Below are positions 34,393-43,982 of a DNA stretch of 64,000 nucleotides, piece by piece. The notes under the pieces were generated by a model. The model made no database searches, was not told where the DNA came from, and saw only the letters and a list, made by a program, of their open reading frames with translations. Source of the DNA: Thiocystis violascens (GTDB lineage Bacteria; Pseudomonadota; Gammaproteobacteria; Chromatiales; Chromatiaceae); the NCBI GenBank assembly GCA_020721065.1, contig DYNM01000001.1, positions 62,001 to 126,000 of the forward strand. The letters run 5' to 3'. Both the position numbers and the translations under genes were made by a program. Position 1 is the stretch's first letter. Every line of letters starts with the position of its first letter.

Positions 34393-36549
34393 TTATAACG
34401 CAGTTGTTTTTTCTCGCCGCCAAATTAACCACCACGCTGGTAAAATAAGCAGCAATAACAGTAGACTACCAATCACCAGCGGCCATACGATTGGCTGATT
34501 CCAAGTATGGCGCAGGTGCTGGCGTTGCGCCGGATCAAGGCGGCGATATTTCAGCGTATTATTTGCCATTTGATTCGGAACGATATTCGCTAACCATTGA
34601 TGATGTAAGCTGAATGATTTAGGAAAAAATCCCCAAATCCATGGCGCGTCAATTCGTGCAATATCAATTAACTGGTCGATGATCGCTTGTCGTTCTGCGC
34701 CGTCATTCATAAACTTCATGGCTTCAAATAAACGATCAAATTCTGGATTAGAATAGTTCGCAACGTTTTCGCCTTGATGCGTTACTTTACTATTGCCGCC
34801 GTATAGCAAAAATAGAAAGTTTTCTGGATCGGGATAATCTGCATTCCAGCCCACCATAAATAATTGACCAGTGCCAGTGCGCAATTTGTCTTGAAAGCGA
34901 TTGTAATCAGTAGAACGAACGACCAATTCAATGCCTAATTTCGCAAATTGTTTCCGTATCCAATTCAATCGCGCACGGTCATCTGGTCCAGTCGCTACGG
35001 CTTCATAATTCAGCGTCAATGTCCGTCCCGTATCACGATCAATTCCATTGGGATAACCCGCTTGCGCCATCAATTCCTGCGCCGCCGTCAATGGTCGCCG
35101 CACGGCGCGACCGTCGCGCCATTCATACACCACCGGATTGATTCCCGCCGCGCCGTCTCGATACCCAAAAATCCCCGGCGGCAGCGGCCCGTGCGCGACC
35201 ACGCCGCGCCCGTTGGCAAAAATCGCAATAAATTCTTCGTAATCAACCGCAATTGAAATCGCCTGGCGCAGCCACCGTGCTCGCTGCGAAGTGCCGCCGA
35301 CAATTGGATCCAACATGTTGAATCCTAAATAATAATTTGCTGGTTCTACCGAGGTGAGCAACGTCATTCCTTGCTTGCGCATCGCGTCAGTCAGCAACGG
35401 CGTTCCATCAGTATCAAGCTGCACCGCTTGATCAAACGCATCAGAAGCGATGCCGGAGCTGTCGTAATAGCCCTGCAAAAATTTGTTCCAACGCGGAATG
35501 TCTTCTTTTTCAAGGCTATAAATGGCGCGATCCAGCAGCGGTAACGGTTTGCCAGCGTCGGCAAGAATGCCGCTTGCAGCGTCGCCCGGCATTCCGTCGG
35601 TCGGATAGCGTTCGAGATGAACATTGGGATTACGCGATAACACCATGCGCAGATTTGGATTGTTTTCACTCAACCAAAACGCGCCCGTGCCAATTGGATA
35701 CCAATCCAAACTGAGATTGCGTTCACTCATTCCCGGTTGGGCATAAAACGCCTCCGCTTCCCAAGGCATCGGTGCAAAAAACGGCATCGCCAGCCAATAC
35801 ACGAATTGCGGATATTTGCCATTGAGTTGAATACGAAAGCTGTAACGATCAATAGCAGTCACGCCCGCGAGCGCGGTTTGACGCAGTGCTGCGACCTGCG
35901 CTGGCGGTGTTGCTTGCGTCAGTGGCGTCAATTGCGCCGTCAACTCCGCAAATCCAACCAGATGCTGCGCCATCACGCCCGCAATCGGTGATTGCAACCA
36001 AGGTGCAGCGAGACGCTTGATTTGATAGACAAAATCATCAGCCGTCAGCTCGCGGGTGCCGGTCTCCGCAAAATCTGCCAATTGCTTGATGTCGGTCAAA
36101 TCAGCTTCCGTCAGCGCGTGATAGCGCAACTGACCATCTGTTGTCTGCGCCAGCGCCGGATGGGGCTGAAACTGAGTGCCGGGCTGAATCCGAATCACAT
36201 AATCGGCACGCGCAATGGTCGCTGCGGGCGCGTCATCGGGCAGCGGTTGTCCGGCAGCATCAAAATAGTGCGGCGTTGGCACCTCGGCAGCGGATAACGG
36301 AATCAGGCGATAAGGGCGTAATAAAAAGTGATATTGCAGCGGCGGCTCATAAATCTGCGCTAAAAAGGCGTATTCATTGGCGCTGTACGACCGCGCCGGG
36401 TCCAGATGTTTAGGGCGCTCATCAAAGGCGCTGTACAGCGTGTGCTGCGCACTGTCAGCAGTTGGATACGGATCATTCCACCGCGTGTCCTCGCAACCAC
36501 TCAGCGCCAGCGCCAACAGCCCCACCGTCAACCGCCATCTCGCATTCAT
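34393..36549 (-). CDS. Peptide-type ABC transporter substrate-binding lipoprotein (SBP family 5) with C-terminal TM segment
   Basis: Lipobox SGCE; HLDPARSYSANEYAFLAQIYEPPL; YPDPENFLFLLYGGNSK; C-terminal PLVIGSLLLLLLILPAWWLIWRREK. Confidence 0.88.
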   Translation of the reverse strand: MNARWRLTVGLLALALSGCEDTRWNDPYPTADSAQHTLYSAFDERPKHLDPARSYSANEYAFLAQIYEPPLQYHFLLRPYRLIPLSAAEVPTPHYFDAAGQPLPDDAPAATIARADYVIRIQPGTQFQPHPALAQTTDGQLRYHALTEADLTDIKQLADFAETGTRELTADDFVYQIKRLAAPWLQSPIAGVMAQHLVGFAELTAQLTPLTQATPPAQVAALRQTALAGVTAIDRYSFRIQLNGKYPQFVYWLAMPFFAPMPWEAEAFYAQPGMSERNLSLDWYPIGTGAFWLSENNPNLRMVLSRNPNVHLERYPTDGMPGDAASGILADAGKPLPLLDRAIYSLEKEDIPRWNKFLQGYYDSSGIASDAFDQAVQLDTDGTPLLTDAMRKQGMTLLTSVEPANYYLGFNMLDPIVGGTSQRARWLRQAISIAVDYEEFIAIFANGRGVVAHGPLPPGIFGYRDGAAGINPVVYEWRDGRAVRRPLTAAQELMAQAGYPNGIDRDTGRTLTLNYEAVATGPDDRARLNWIRKQFAKLGIELVVRSTDYNRFQDKLRTGTGQLFMVGWNADYPDPENFLFLLYGGNSKVTHQGENVANYSNPEFDRLFEAMKFMNDGAERQAIIDQLIDIARIDAPWIWGFFPKSFSLHHQWLANIVPNQMANNTLKYRRLDPAQRQHLRHTWNQPIVWPLVIGSLLLLLLILPAWWLIWRREKTTAL

Positions 36550-36648
36550 TGCCTTTCGCCTGTCCACAAGTTTCGTTACTGTTAGCGCCCGCTCGCGGCG
36601 CGATTCGCAGCGAATTCTATTCTTAACCGCACGAGAGAGACGATCATC

Positions 36649-37425
36649 ATGGGCTTTTTAGACGGCAAAAAAATTCTGGTCACCGGCGTTGCCAGCAATC
36701 GCTCGATTGCGTGGGGTTGCGCGGAGGCGATGCACCACGCTGGCGCAGAGATTGCGCTGACTTACCAGAATGACAAATTGAAATCTCGCGTGGAGGAAAT
36801 GGCGAACAAATGCGGCTCGGACGTGGTGTTGCCGCTCGATGTCGGCAGCGATCAGGACATTGAAACTCTATTCAAAACGCTGGGCGAGCGTTGGGACGGC
36901 TTGGATGCAATCGTTCACTCCATCGCCTTTGCGCCGCGTGAGCAATTGGAAGGCGATTATGTGGACGCGGTGACGCGAGAAGGGTTTGCAGCCGCTCACG
37001 ATATCAGTGCTTACAGCTTTGCGGCGTTGGCAAAAGCCGGGCGAGCGTTAATGGCGGGTCGCAACGGCGCACTGGTCACGATGACGTATTTGGGTGCGGT
37101 GCGAGCGGTGCCGAATTACAACGTAATGGGTGTTGCCAAAGCGAGTTTGGAAGCCAATGTGCGCTATCTCGCCGCCTCGTTGGGACCGCACGGCACGCGG
37201 GTCAACGCAGTGTCGGCCGGACCGATTCGCACCTTGGCAGCGGCAGGGATTGCAGATTTTCGTGACATGCTAAAAAAAGTGGAAGACCGCACCCCGCTGC
37301 GGCGGAACGTGACGATTCAAGAAGTGGGCAATGCAGCAGCATTTCTGTGTTCTGACTTGGCATCTGGAATCACCGGCGACGTGCTTTACGTCGATACTGG
37401 TTATCACATTTTAGGTTTAGGTTAA
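36649..37425 (+). CDS. fabI: Enoyl-[acyl-carrier-protein] reductase (NADH)
   Basis: [61 protein letters not shown]. Confidence 0.97.
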   Translation: MGFLDGKKILVTGVASNRSIAWGCAEAMHHAGAEIALTYQNDKLKSRVEEMANKCGSDVVLPLDVGSDQDIETLFKTLGERWDGLDAIVHSIAFAPREQLEGDYVDAVTREGFAAAHDISAYSFAALAKAGRALMAGRNGALVTMTYLGAVRAVPNYNVMGVAKASLEANVRYLAASLGPHGTRVNAVSAGPIRTLAAAGIADFRDMLKKVEDRTPLRRNVTIQEVGNAAAFLCSDLASGITGDVLYVDTGYHILGLG

Positions 37426-37432
37426 ACGCAGC

Positions 37433-37461
37433 ACCAAACCGCAACGCGCTTGCGGTTTGGT
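37433..37461. terminator. Terminator-like hairpin between convergent fabI and ppiD
   Basis: ACCAAACCGCA-acgcgct-TGCGGTTTGGT, 11-bp perfect stem, but no T-tract. Confidence 0.55.
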
Positions 37462-37471
37462 CAGCGCGACG

Positions 37472-39385
37472 TTACAGCTCGTCAGCACCGCGCACCGGCG
37501 TCCGTTCGATGTCAGCGCGTCGCTCCATATCCCGCACCATCTGCGCATACGTTTGTCGCGCCAGCCCCGGCAACAATTGCGCCGCTTCCGGTGCGGTTTT
37601 CAGATCAACGTCAGCGGTCATCACGCCGTCTTCCACCCGCAACACCCGCACCAGCGCCACATCACCGGCTTCCAATTGCACCGTGTCAGCACTCACTTTA
37701 TTGGCGAGCGGCGCTGGCAACGTAAACGCCGTATCCAGCACTGCCGCCGGGACATTGTCCGCCTGCCGCGCCACCAATCCCGGCTCTTCCAATTTGACCG
37801 TGCCGAGCACCGTCGCCCAGTCCGCGCCTTCGCGTAACTTGGTCAGCGCCGCCGTTGCCGCCGCAGCAGTCGCAACTCCAGCAGCTTCGGCGTTGAGATC
37901 GGCGATGATCGCCTCACGCACTTCCGCCAACGGTTTGAGCGCCGCTGGACGATGTTCAACCACGCGCACCACGATGGCTTGCAACGCATCGCGCTCCGGC
38001 TCAATCAGCTCGCTGTTGCGCCCTTCGGTCAGCACTTCCTCACTAAACGCAGCCGCCAGCACCTTCGGCTGGTTCAAGATGCCGCTGCCATCGCTGCGAC
38101 TGATCCACTCGCTGTGCTGCACCGTCAAACCCAGCGCCGCTGCCGCCGGTTCGAGGCTGTCTGGCGTTTCATACGCGAGATTGGCGAGACGTTCACCGAG
38201 GTCATAAAACTGCGCTTCTGCCTTTTGCTTGGTGACTTCCGCCTGTAACTGCTCACGCACGGCTTCAAATGGTTTAGTCACGGCGGGCGTGATTTCGGTG
38301 ACGACGATCAGGTGATAACCAAATTCAGTGCGTACCGGCTCGCTCACGGTATTGAGCGGCAGCGCAAACGCAGCTTGTTCAAACGCAGGCACCATCATGC
38401 CTTTCTCAACGCTGCCAAGTGCGCCGCCAGCGGACGCGCTGCCGGGATCAGCCGACAACTGTTGTGCCAAGGCTGCGAAGGCTTCACCGGCTTGAATGCG
38501 AGCGCGAATGTCATTGATTTTGTTCAACACCTGCGCGGCAGTAGCGTCGTCGGCATCTTTGGGCAGCGTGAGCAACAAGTGGCTGATGTGACGGCGTTCT
38601 GGCGTGGTGAACTGCGCTGACGCAGCGGCATAACGCTGACGCAGTTCTTCGTCAGTGCTGACGTTATTTGCTGCCAAAGTGCTGGCATCAAGCAATAAAT
38701 AGTCGAGTTTGACCTGTTCTGGAATCTGAAACCGGGTGCTGTTGGCGTCATAAAACGCGGCGATGGCGGCGTCATCAGGTGGTGTGGTGACGGGGAAATC
38801 CGCCGCCCGAAACCGGGCATAAACCAGCTCGCGTTGTTGCTGGGCGAGGCGTTGCTGGTGTGCGAGTTCAGCGCGGGTGATGAATTCAGAGCCGGCGATG
38901 GCGCGAATCAATTGGGAGCTGGTGAGCTGCTGGCGCAACTGCGCTTCAAACAGCGCGGGCGTTAGACCTTGGAGCTGCAAGATGCGTTCATAAGTGTCGT
39001 GATCGAAACGACCGTCTTTATGAAAAGCGGTTTCGGCGAGCACTTGCATCTGCAGGTCTTGATCGGACACACGCAGCCCGAGGTCTTGCGTGACATTGAG
39101 CAACAACACTTCTTGAATCAGTGCATCAAGGACTTCGGCGCGGAGGTGTTGATCATTGAGGTTGCTTTCTGCGCCGAGGCGTTCGCGGAGTTCAAATTGG
39201 ACGTTTTGCACGCGGCGATCAAGGTCGCGGGTGGCGATTTCAACGCCGTTGACGGTGGCAGCGACGGGTTCGCCACTTTCGCCGAGATAGGACTGAATGC
39301 CCCACAAGGCGAAGGGTACGCTGATGAGGATGACGATAACCCAAGCAATCCAACCTTGAGCGCGTTCACGGATGGTCTGAAGCAT
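37472..39385 (-). CDS. ppiD: Peptidyl-prolyl cis-trans isomerase D (SurA-like periplasmic chaperone)
   Basis: MLQTIRERAQGWIAWVIVILISVPFALWGIQSYLG; parvulin domain RRHISHLLLTL...GSASAGGALGSVEKGMMVPAFEQAAF. Confidence 0.93.
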   Translation of the reverse strand: MLQTIRERAQGWIAWVIVILISVPFALWGIQSYLGESGEPVAATVNGVEIATRDLDRRVQNVQFELRERLGAESNLNDQHLRAEVLDALIQEVLLLNVTQDLGLRVSDQDLQMQVLAETAFHKDGRFDHDTYERILQLQGLTPALFEAQLRQQLTSSQLIRAIAGSEFITRAELAHQQRLAQQQRELVYARFRAADFPVTTPPDDAAIAAFYDANSTRFQIPEQVKLDYLLLDASTLAANNVSTDEELRQRYAAASAQFTTPERRHISHLLLTLPKDADDATAAQVLNKINDIRARIQAGEAFAALAQQLSADPGSASAGGALGSVEKGMMVPAFEQAAFALPLNTVSEPVRTEFGYHLIVVTEITPAVTKPFEAVREQLQAEVTKQKAEAQFYDLGERLANLAYETPDSLEPAAAALGLTVQHSEWISRSDGSGILNQPKVLAAAFSEEVLTEGRNSELIEPERDALQAIVVRVVEHRPAALKPLAEVREAIIADLNAEAAGVATAAAATAALTKLREGADWATVLGTVKLEEPGLVARQADNVPAAVLDTAFTLPAPLANKVSADTVQLEAGDVALVRVLRVEDGVMTADVDLKTAPEAAQLLPGLARQTYAQMVRDMERRADIERTPVRGADEL

Positions 39386-39420
39386 AGTGGTGAGGAGCAG
39401 TGAGTGAGTGGAATTCAGAA

Positions 39421-39457
39421 AAAAAAACGGGATACCCAACTGGGTACCCCGTTTTTT
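39421..39457 (-). terminator. Terminator downstream of the tRNA-Val/tRNA-Asp unit
   Basis: Minus strand ACGGGGTACCC-agtt-GGGTATCCCGT (one mismatch) followed by T-run; A-run on the opposite side suggests bidirectional function. Confidence 0.8.
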
Positions 39458-39465
39458 ACTTGATT

Positions 39466-39542
39466 TGGCGGAGCGGACGGGGCTCGAACCCGCGACCCCC
39501 GGCGTGACAGGCCGGTATTCTAACCAACTGAACTACCGCTCC
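39466..39542 (-). tRNA. tRNA-Asp (GTC)
   Basis: GGAGCGGTAGTTCAGTTGGTTAGAATACCGGCCTGTCACGCCGGGGGTCGCGGGTTCGAGCCCCGTCCGCTCCGCCA. Confidence 0.97.
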
Positions 39543-39565
39543 AAAACTTTCCCTAACGATCTAAA

Positions 39566-39641
39566 TGGTGGGTGTTGTAGGGATCGAACCTACGACCCTC
39601 GCCTTGTAAGGGCGATGCTCTCCCAGCTGAGCTAAACACCC
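39566..39641 (-). tRNA. tRNA-Val (TAC)
   Basis: GGGTGTTTAGCTCAGCTGGGAGAGCATCGCCCTTACAAGGCGAGGGTCGTAGGTTCGATCCCTACAACACCCACCA. Confidence 0.97.
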
Positions 39642-39660
39642 TCGAAATCAAAACAGGAGA

Positions 39661-39933
39661 CTATTGTACGGCATCTTTGAGGGCTTTACCAGCCTTAAAT
39701 GCAGGTGTCTTAGAAGCCTTGATACTAATGGATTCTCCGGTCTGTGGGTTACGTCCCATTCGCGCCGCCCGTTCCTTAACGGAAAAGGTTCCGAACCCAA
39801 TCAACGACACCGTGTCACCAGCTTTCAAGCAGGTGGTGATCTCATCAATCATCACATCCAAGGCACGCCCTGCGGCTGCCTTAGAGATGTCCGCCGCATC
39901 TGCCATTTTTTCGATGAGCTCCGACTTATTCAT
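39661..39933 (-). CDS. hup: DNA-binding protein HU
   Basis: [32 protein letters not shown]...[22 protein letters not shown]. Confidence 0.96.
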   Translation of the reverse strand: MNKSELIEKMADAADISKAAAGRALDVMIDEITTCLKAGDTVSLIGFGTFSVKERAARMGRNPQTGESISIKASKTPAFKAGKALKDAVQ

Positions 39934-40217
39934 AAATTGCCTTTCCCCTAAAGTTTAACGGCTGGCTAACTGTATCTGTTTTAGTCACATTTGACTTCCA
40001 ATCGCTTGCGTTGGACGCGCTGGAGTGAAAGCGGAAGGTCAGCGCCACACATGTGATCAACAGCATCCCTATGTGCCAACCTTCAATAAAACGAGTCAAG
40101 ACGCACATCATCGCGCATCCTGCAATTGACGGCGCATCCTAAGGCGGCGACCGCATTAGAGCAAGCAGCGTCTCGACCGCCACTTACCCCGCGCAGGAGC
40201 GACGCACCACAACCATG

Positions 40218-43200
40218 TTAGCGACCGCCACTAAAAAACAACTGATCTAAGTTTTCAATCAATAGGCGCGGCGGTTTATCAAAAAATAAACCCTGACTCG
40301 GCGCTTCAATTCCGCGCAAAAATACGTAAATTGCGCCACCAAGATCGCGGTCATAATTATAATTCGGTAATCGCGCTATTAATAAACGATGCAGCGCCAG
40401 CACATATAATACATATTGTAAATCATAACGCGAATGTAATATCTCATCGCGCATCGCCTCCTCCGTGTACGCAGCCGCCGTCGCACCGAGATAATTTGAT
40501 TTCCAATCAACGACATAGTAGCGCCCATCGTATTCGCAAATCAAATCAATAAACCCTTTTAACATGCCGTTGAGCACATTATCTTCCAATGCTGGACGCG
40601 CATAACCAACTAAACAATACTGCTGCACCAATTGATCTAATTGCGTCGTTTTGACGTGATGAATTTCTAACCAAAACTCCATTTCAATTTGACACTGCGC
40701 CAGCGTTAAATCCCGCAACGCAAAGCCCGTGATATTCCAACGTTGCGTTAAAAACCGCACCAGCCACGCATCCAACACCGGCACCCACTCCGTCAAACCG
40801 TGTGACCGGCAGCGCGTCGTCACCAGCGCCAGCCGCTCACTATCTGCCGTTGCTGCTGCCGCAAATCCGGTCAGATGTTCACTCGCAGCCGTCACCACCT
40901 GACATTGCCCCGCCCACTCCAGCAGTGCGTGTAAAAAGGTGCCTTGCCGACTCCCACGCGGCAGCCCGTGCAGGCTGAACTGTTCAACAATTTGCTCATC
41001 AACCGCCGTTGCAGCGGTCGCTTCTTCCAGCATCGTTTCCTCGTGCGCCGTTTCCTGCACTGGCAACGAATGCCGTTGCCCACCGCTGCGCCGTTTGAGT
41101 GACGAATAGCTCGCAATCCACCACGACGGCAATCGCGCTTTGTGTGCCACCCGCGCCGGTTCCAGTGTCAGAGCGGCTGCGGTCGTGACGGTCGCGTTCG
41201 CCAACTCCGGCAGCGGTGTCAGCACAATGTCCGCACATCGCGCCGGCAGCGCCATCAACGCCGTTCGCACTGCCGCCACATCAGCAAATGCGTCTCCGCC
41301 GTTGAGGAGATAGCCGAATGCTGATTTTTCCAACTGCGGCGTTTTGCCGCTGCGACCTTTTAACGGCGCAATCCCCAGCCACAGCGCATGACGCGCCCGG
41401 GTGACGGCAACGTAAAGCAGGCGCACGTCCTCGCTTAAACGAGCGTCATCGGCCGCTTCCCACGCCGGTTCAAACAGCTTTTTATCAGCCAGCTCCAGCC
41501 GCGTGTTCGCGCCGTCGTGATAGAACACTTGACGGGTGTTGCCATCGACTTCGCGCCACGAGCAAATAAACGGCAGCAGCACCAGCGGATATTCCAAACC
41601 TTTGGCTTTATGAATCGTGATGATTTGCACCAATTCCGCATCACTTTCAAGGCGTTGAATGAACGCATCGGGCACCGTGTCTGCCGCAGTGGCGGTCAAT
41701 TGTTCGGCTAAATGCCGAATCAACGCCTGTTCACCGTCCAGCGCCAGCGCCGCCTGTTGCAGCCATTCAGCGAGATGCAGCAAGTTAGTCAACACGCGCT
41801 CGCCGCCCGCTTCCGCGAGTAAACGGGCTGGTAATTCAAAGTCTTGCAACAACTGCCGCAGCATGGCGAGTACGCCGTGCTGTTGCCAGCGCAGTTGATA
41901 ACTGCGAAAGCGTTCGATCTGCGCTTCCCACGCCAGTTCGTCCTGCTGCAACTGCGCCAGCCATGTCAGCGGTAGTTGCAGCGTGTTGGTGCCCAACGCT
42001 GCCCGCACCAAGCTGTCATCAGTCGGAGCAGCGACGGCTCGCAACCAATGGCGCAGATCGCTGGCTTCTTCGGTAGCAAACACCGATTCCCGATCTGACA
42101 AATAAACGCTGTGTATCTGCTGCGTGGCCAACGCTCGCTGCATGGCGATGGCTTCGGTGCCGGTGCGAACCAAGATGGCGATGTCTTTGGGACGCAACGG
42201 CGTCCACACGTCGTCATGCTGAAATCCCGCCAAACCCTGCTGCGCCTGCGCCAGCCACGCGACGATTTGCCGCGCTGCTGCTGCCGCCATTTGCTCCCGA
42301 TAAGCGCCGACCCGCACGGGCGCATCGTCATCGCCATCCAGCCACCACAGCGTGAGTGCTGGCGCGGGTTGTCCGTTGAGTCGCAACTGCTGCGGCTGAC
42401 CATGCGCCTGCACCGGATGCAGCGGAATCGGATTGCCAGCAGAAGTTTTGCAGCGAAACGCGCCGCGCTGGCCCGTTTCTGCGGGAGCAAACAGCGCAGC
42501 GCAGGCAGCAACGACGGCGCTGGTGGAGCGGTAATTGACGGCGAGGGTGTGATGACGTCCGGCGGTAGCGGCGCGAGCGCGGAGATAAGTTTGGATGTCG
42601 GCACCGCGAAAGCTGTAAATCGCTTGTTTGGGATCGCCGATCAAAATCAGGGCGGTGTCGGGATGCGGTTGGGCAACCTGATAAATGCGATCAAAAATGC
42701 GGTATTGAATCGGATCGGTGTCTTGAAACTCGTCAATCAGCGCCACCGGAAACTGAGCGCGAATGGTGGCGGCGAGCTGCGTATTTTGGGTTGGCAGTGA
42801 AACGGCAGCGTTGGTTAGCGCGACTCCGCCAGACAACTGACCACTGTCCAGCGCCGCATCAAGCTGGCGCAACAAATCGTCAAATCCCATTTCTGCTCGC
42901 GCCACCAGCCGCCGTTCCAACTCCGCCCCAACCCAGTGCGCGGCATGAGCGGTCACGAGCGCCGCCAACGGCACGGCGGTTGCCGTGAGCGCCGTCCGCC
43001 AAGCAGCAAGTGCTTGAAATGCGGGATGTGCCACTTCCGTTTGTACTTTGGCGGATTTTTTGAATTGAAATGCGCCAGCAGCAAAATGTTTTAACGCTGT
43101 TGGTTCCGTGCCACCCGCCGCCCAAACCGCAATTGCGGCCAATAACGCCTCAAATTTATCGACTTGGGTGCTGTTGTGCGTCCTGCCATTGAGATACGGA

Positions 43201-43982
43201 CGCAGCTCGCGCAACACCGCCTCCACCGTCAGCCGCTGCTCGTGCCAAACATCCCGCGCCGTGCGTTCTAACTCCGTCAGCCGCTGCGCCTCCGCCAACG
43301 GCGCACTCAATGACGCACAGCGCAGCGGTTCTCCGCAATACGTCAGCTCCGCCTCGCGCCGATGCAGCCAGAGCCGCAGTTTTTTTTGCAGCTCCGCCGG
43401 TGAACCAACCGCTTTGACCACCAACGCTGCCTGCGCGGACGACAGCGGATAAAAATGAATCCGCCAATAATCGCGCACCACCTCCGCCACCACCTCGCTC
43501 TGATCGGTGACTAATTCGCGTTGAAACAAGCCGCGTGTGGCAAACGCATGTTCCTGCAACATGCGATAGCACCAGCTATGAATGGTCAGAATCACCGCCT
43601 CATCCATCCACTGCGCTGCCAGTCGCAGCCGTGCCGCGCAGGTCAACCACTCGGCGGACGCATAGCTGGCGCGGAGTTGCAGCAAGAGCGTTGTCGCCGC
43701 GTGATTTGGCGCGGGTTCTTCATCAAAACAGTTGGCAGCCGCCACCAACAAGCCGCGAATCCGCTCACGCAGTTCCTTGGTCGCCGCATCAGTGAACGTC
43801 ACCACCAAAATCTCCGGCGGCGTCAGCGGGCGCACAAATCCTGCCGCAGCACCGCCGTGTCCGAGCACCAGCCGCACATACAGCAGCGCCAGCGTGAAGG
43901 TTTTGCCGGTGCCGGCGCTGGCTTCGATCAAGCGCGAGTGTTGCAGAGGAAATGTCAACGGTTCCAACGGGTTAATCATCAT
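40218..43982 (-). CDS. recB: Exodeoxyribonuclease V subunit beta
   Basis: LIEASAGTGKTFTLALLYVRLVLG; IDEFQDTDPIQYRIFDRIY; nuclease LICEYDGRYYVVDWKSNYLG; start overlaps recC stop. Confidence 0.95.
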   Translation of the reverse strand: MMINPLEPLTFPLQHSRLIEASAGTGKTFTLALLYVRLVLGHGGAAAGFVRPLTPPEILVVTFTDAATKELRERIRGLLVAAANCFDEEPAPNHAATTLLLQLRASYASAEWLTCAARLRLAAQWMDEAVILTIHSWCYRMLQEHAFATRGLFQRELVTDQSEVVAEVVRDYWRIHFYPLSSAQAALVVKAVGSPAELQKKLRLWLHRREAELTYCGEPLRCASLSAPLAEAQRLTELERTARDVWHEQRLTVEAVLRELRPYLNGRTHNSTQVDKFEALLAAIAVWAAGGTEPTALKHFAAGAFQFKKSAKVQTEVAHPAFQALAAWRTALTATAVPLAALVTAHAAHWVGAELERRLVARAEMGFDDLLRQLDAALDSGQLSGGVALTNAAVSLPTQNTQLAATIRAQFPVALIDEFQDTDPIQYRIFDRIYQVAQPHPDTALILIGDPKQAIYSFRGADIQTYLRARAATAGRHHTLAVNYRSTSAVVAACAALFAPAETGQRGAFRCKTSAGNPIPLHPVQAHGQPQQLRLNGQPAPALTLWWLDGDDDAPVRVGAYREQMAAAAARQIVAWLAQAQQGLAGFQHDDVWTPLRPKDIAILVRTGTEAIAMQRALATQQIHSVYLSDRESVFATEEASDLRHWLRAVAAPTDDSLVRAALGTNTLQLPLTWLAQLQQDELAWEAQIERFRSYQLRWQQHGVLAMLRQLLQDFELPARLLAEAGGERVLTNLLHLAEWLQQAALALDGEQALIRHLAEQLTATAADTVPDAFIQRLESDAELVQIITIHKAKGLEYPLVLLPFICSWREVDGNTRQVFYHDGANTRLELADKKLFEPAWEAADDARLSEDVRLLYVAVTRARHALWLGIAPLKGRSGKTPQLEKSAFGYLLNGGDAFADVAAVRTALMALPARCADIVLTPLPELANATVTTAAALTLEPARVAHKARLPSWWIASYSSLKRRSGGQRHSLPVQETAHEETMLEEATAATAVDEQIVEQFSLHGLPRGSRQGTFLHALLEWAGQCQVVTAASEHLTGFAAAATADSERLALVTTRCRSHGLTEWVPVLDAWLVRFLTQRWNITGFALRDLTLAQCQIEMEFWLEIHHVKTTQLDQLVQQYCLVGYARPALEDNVLNGMLKGFIDLICEYDGRYYVVDWKSNYLGATAAAYTEEAMRDEILHSRYDLQYVLYVLALHRLLIARLPNYNYDRDLGGAIYVFLRGIEAPSQGLFFDKPPRLLIENLDQLFFSGGR

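Noticed and set aside
39408-39635. 75-aa plus-strand ORF (contains RTGLEPATPGVTGRYSNQLNYRS)
   Set aside because: It is the antisense translation of tRNA-Asp and tRNA-Val, a well-known type of spurious annotation.
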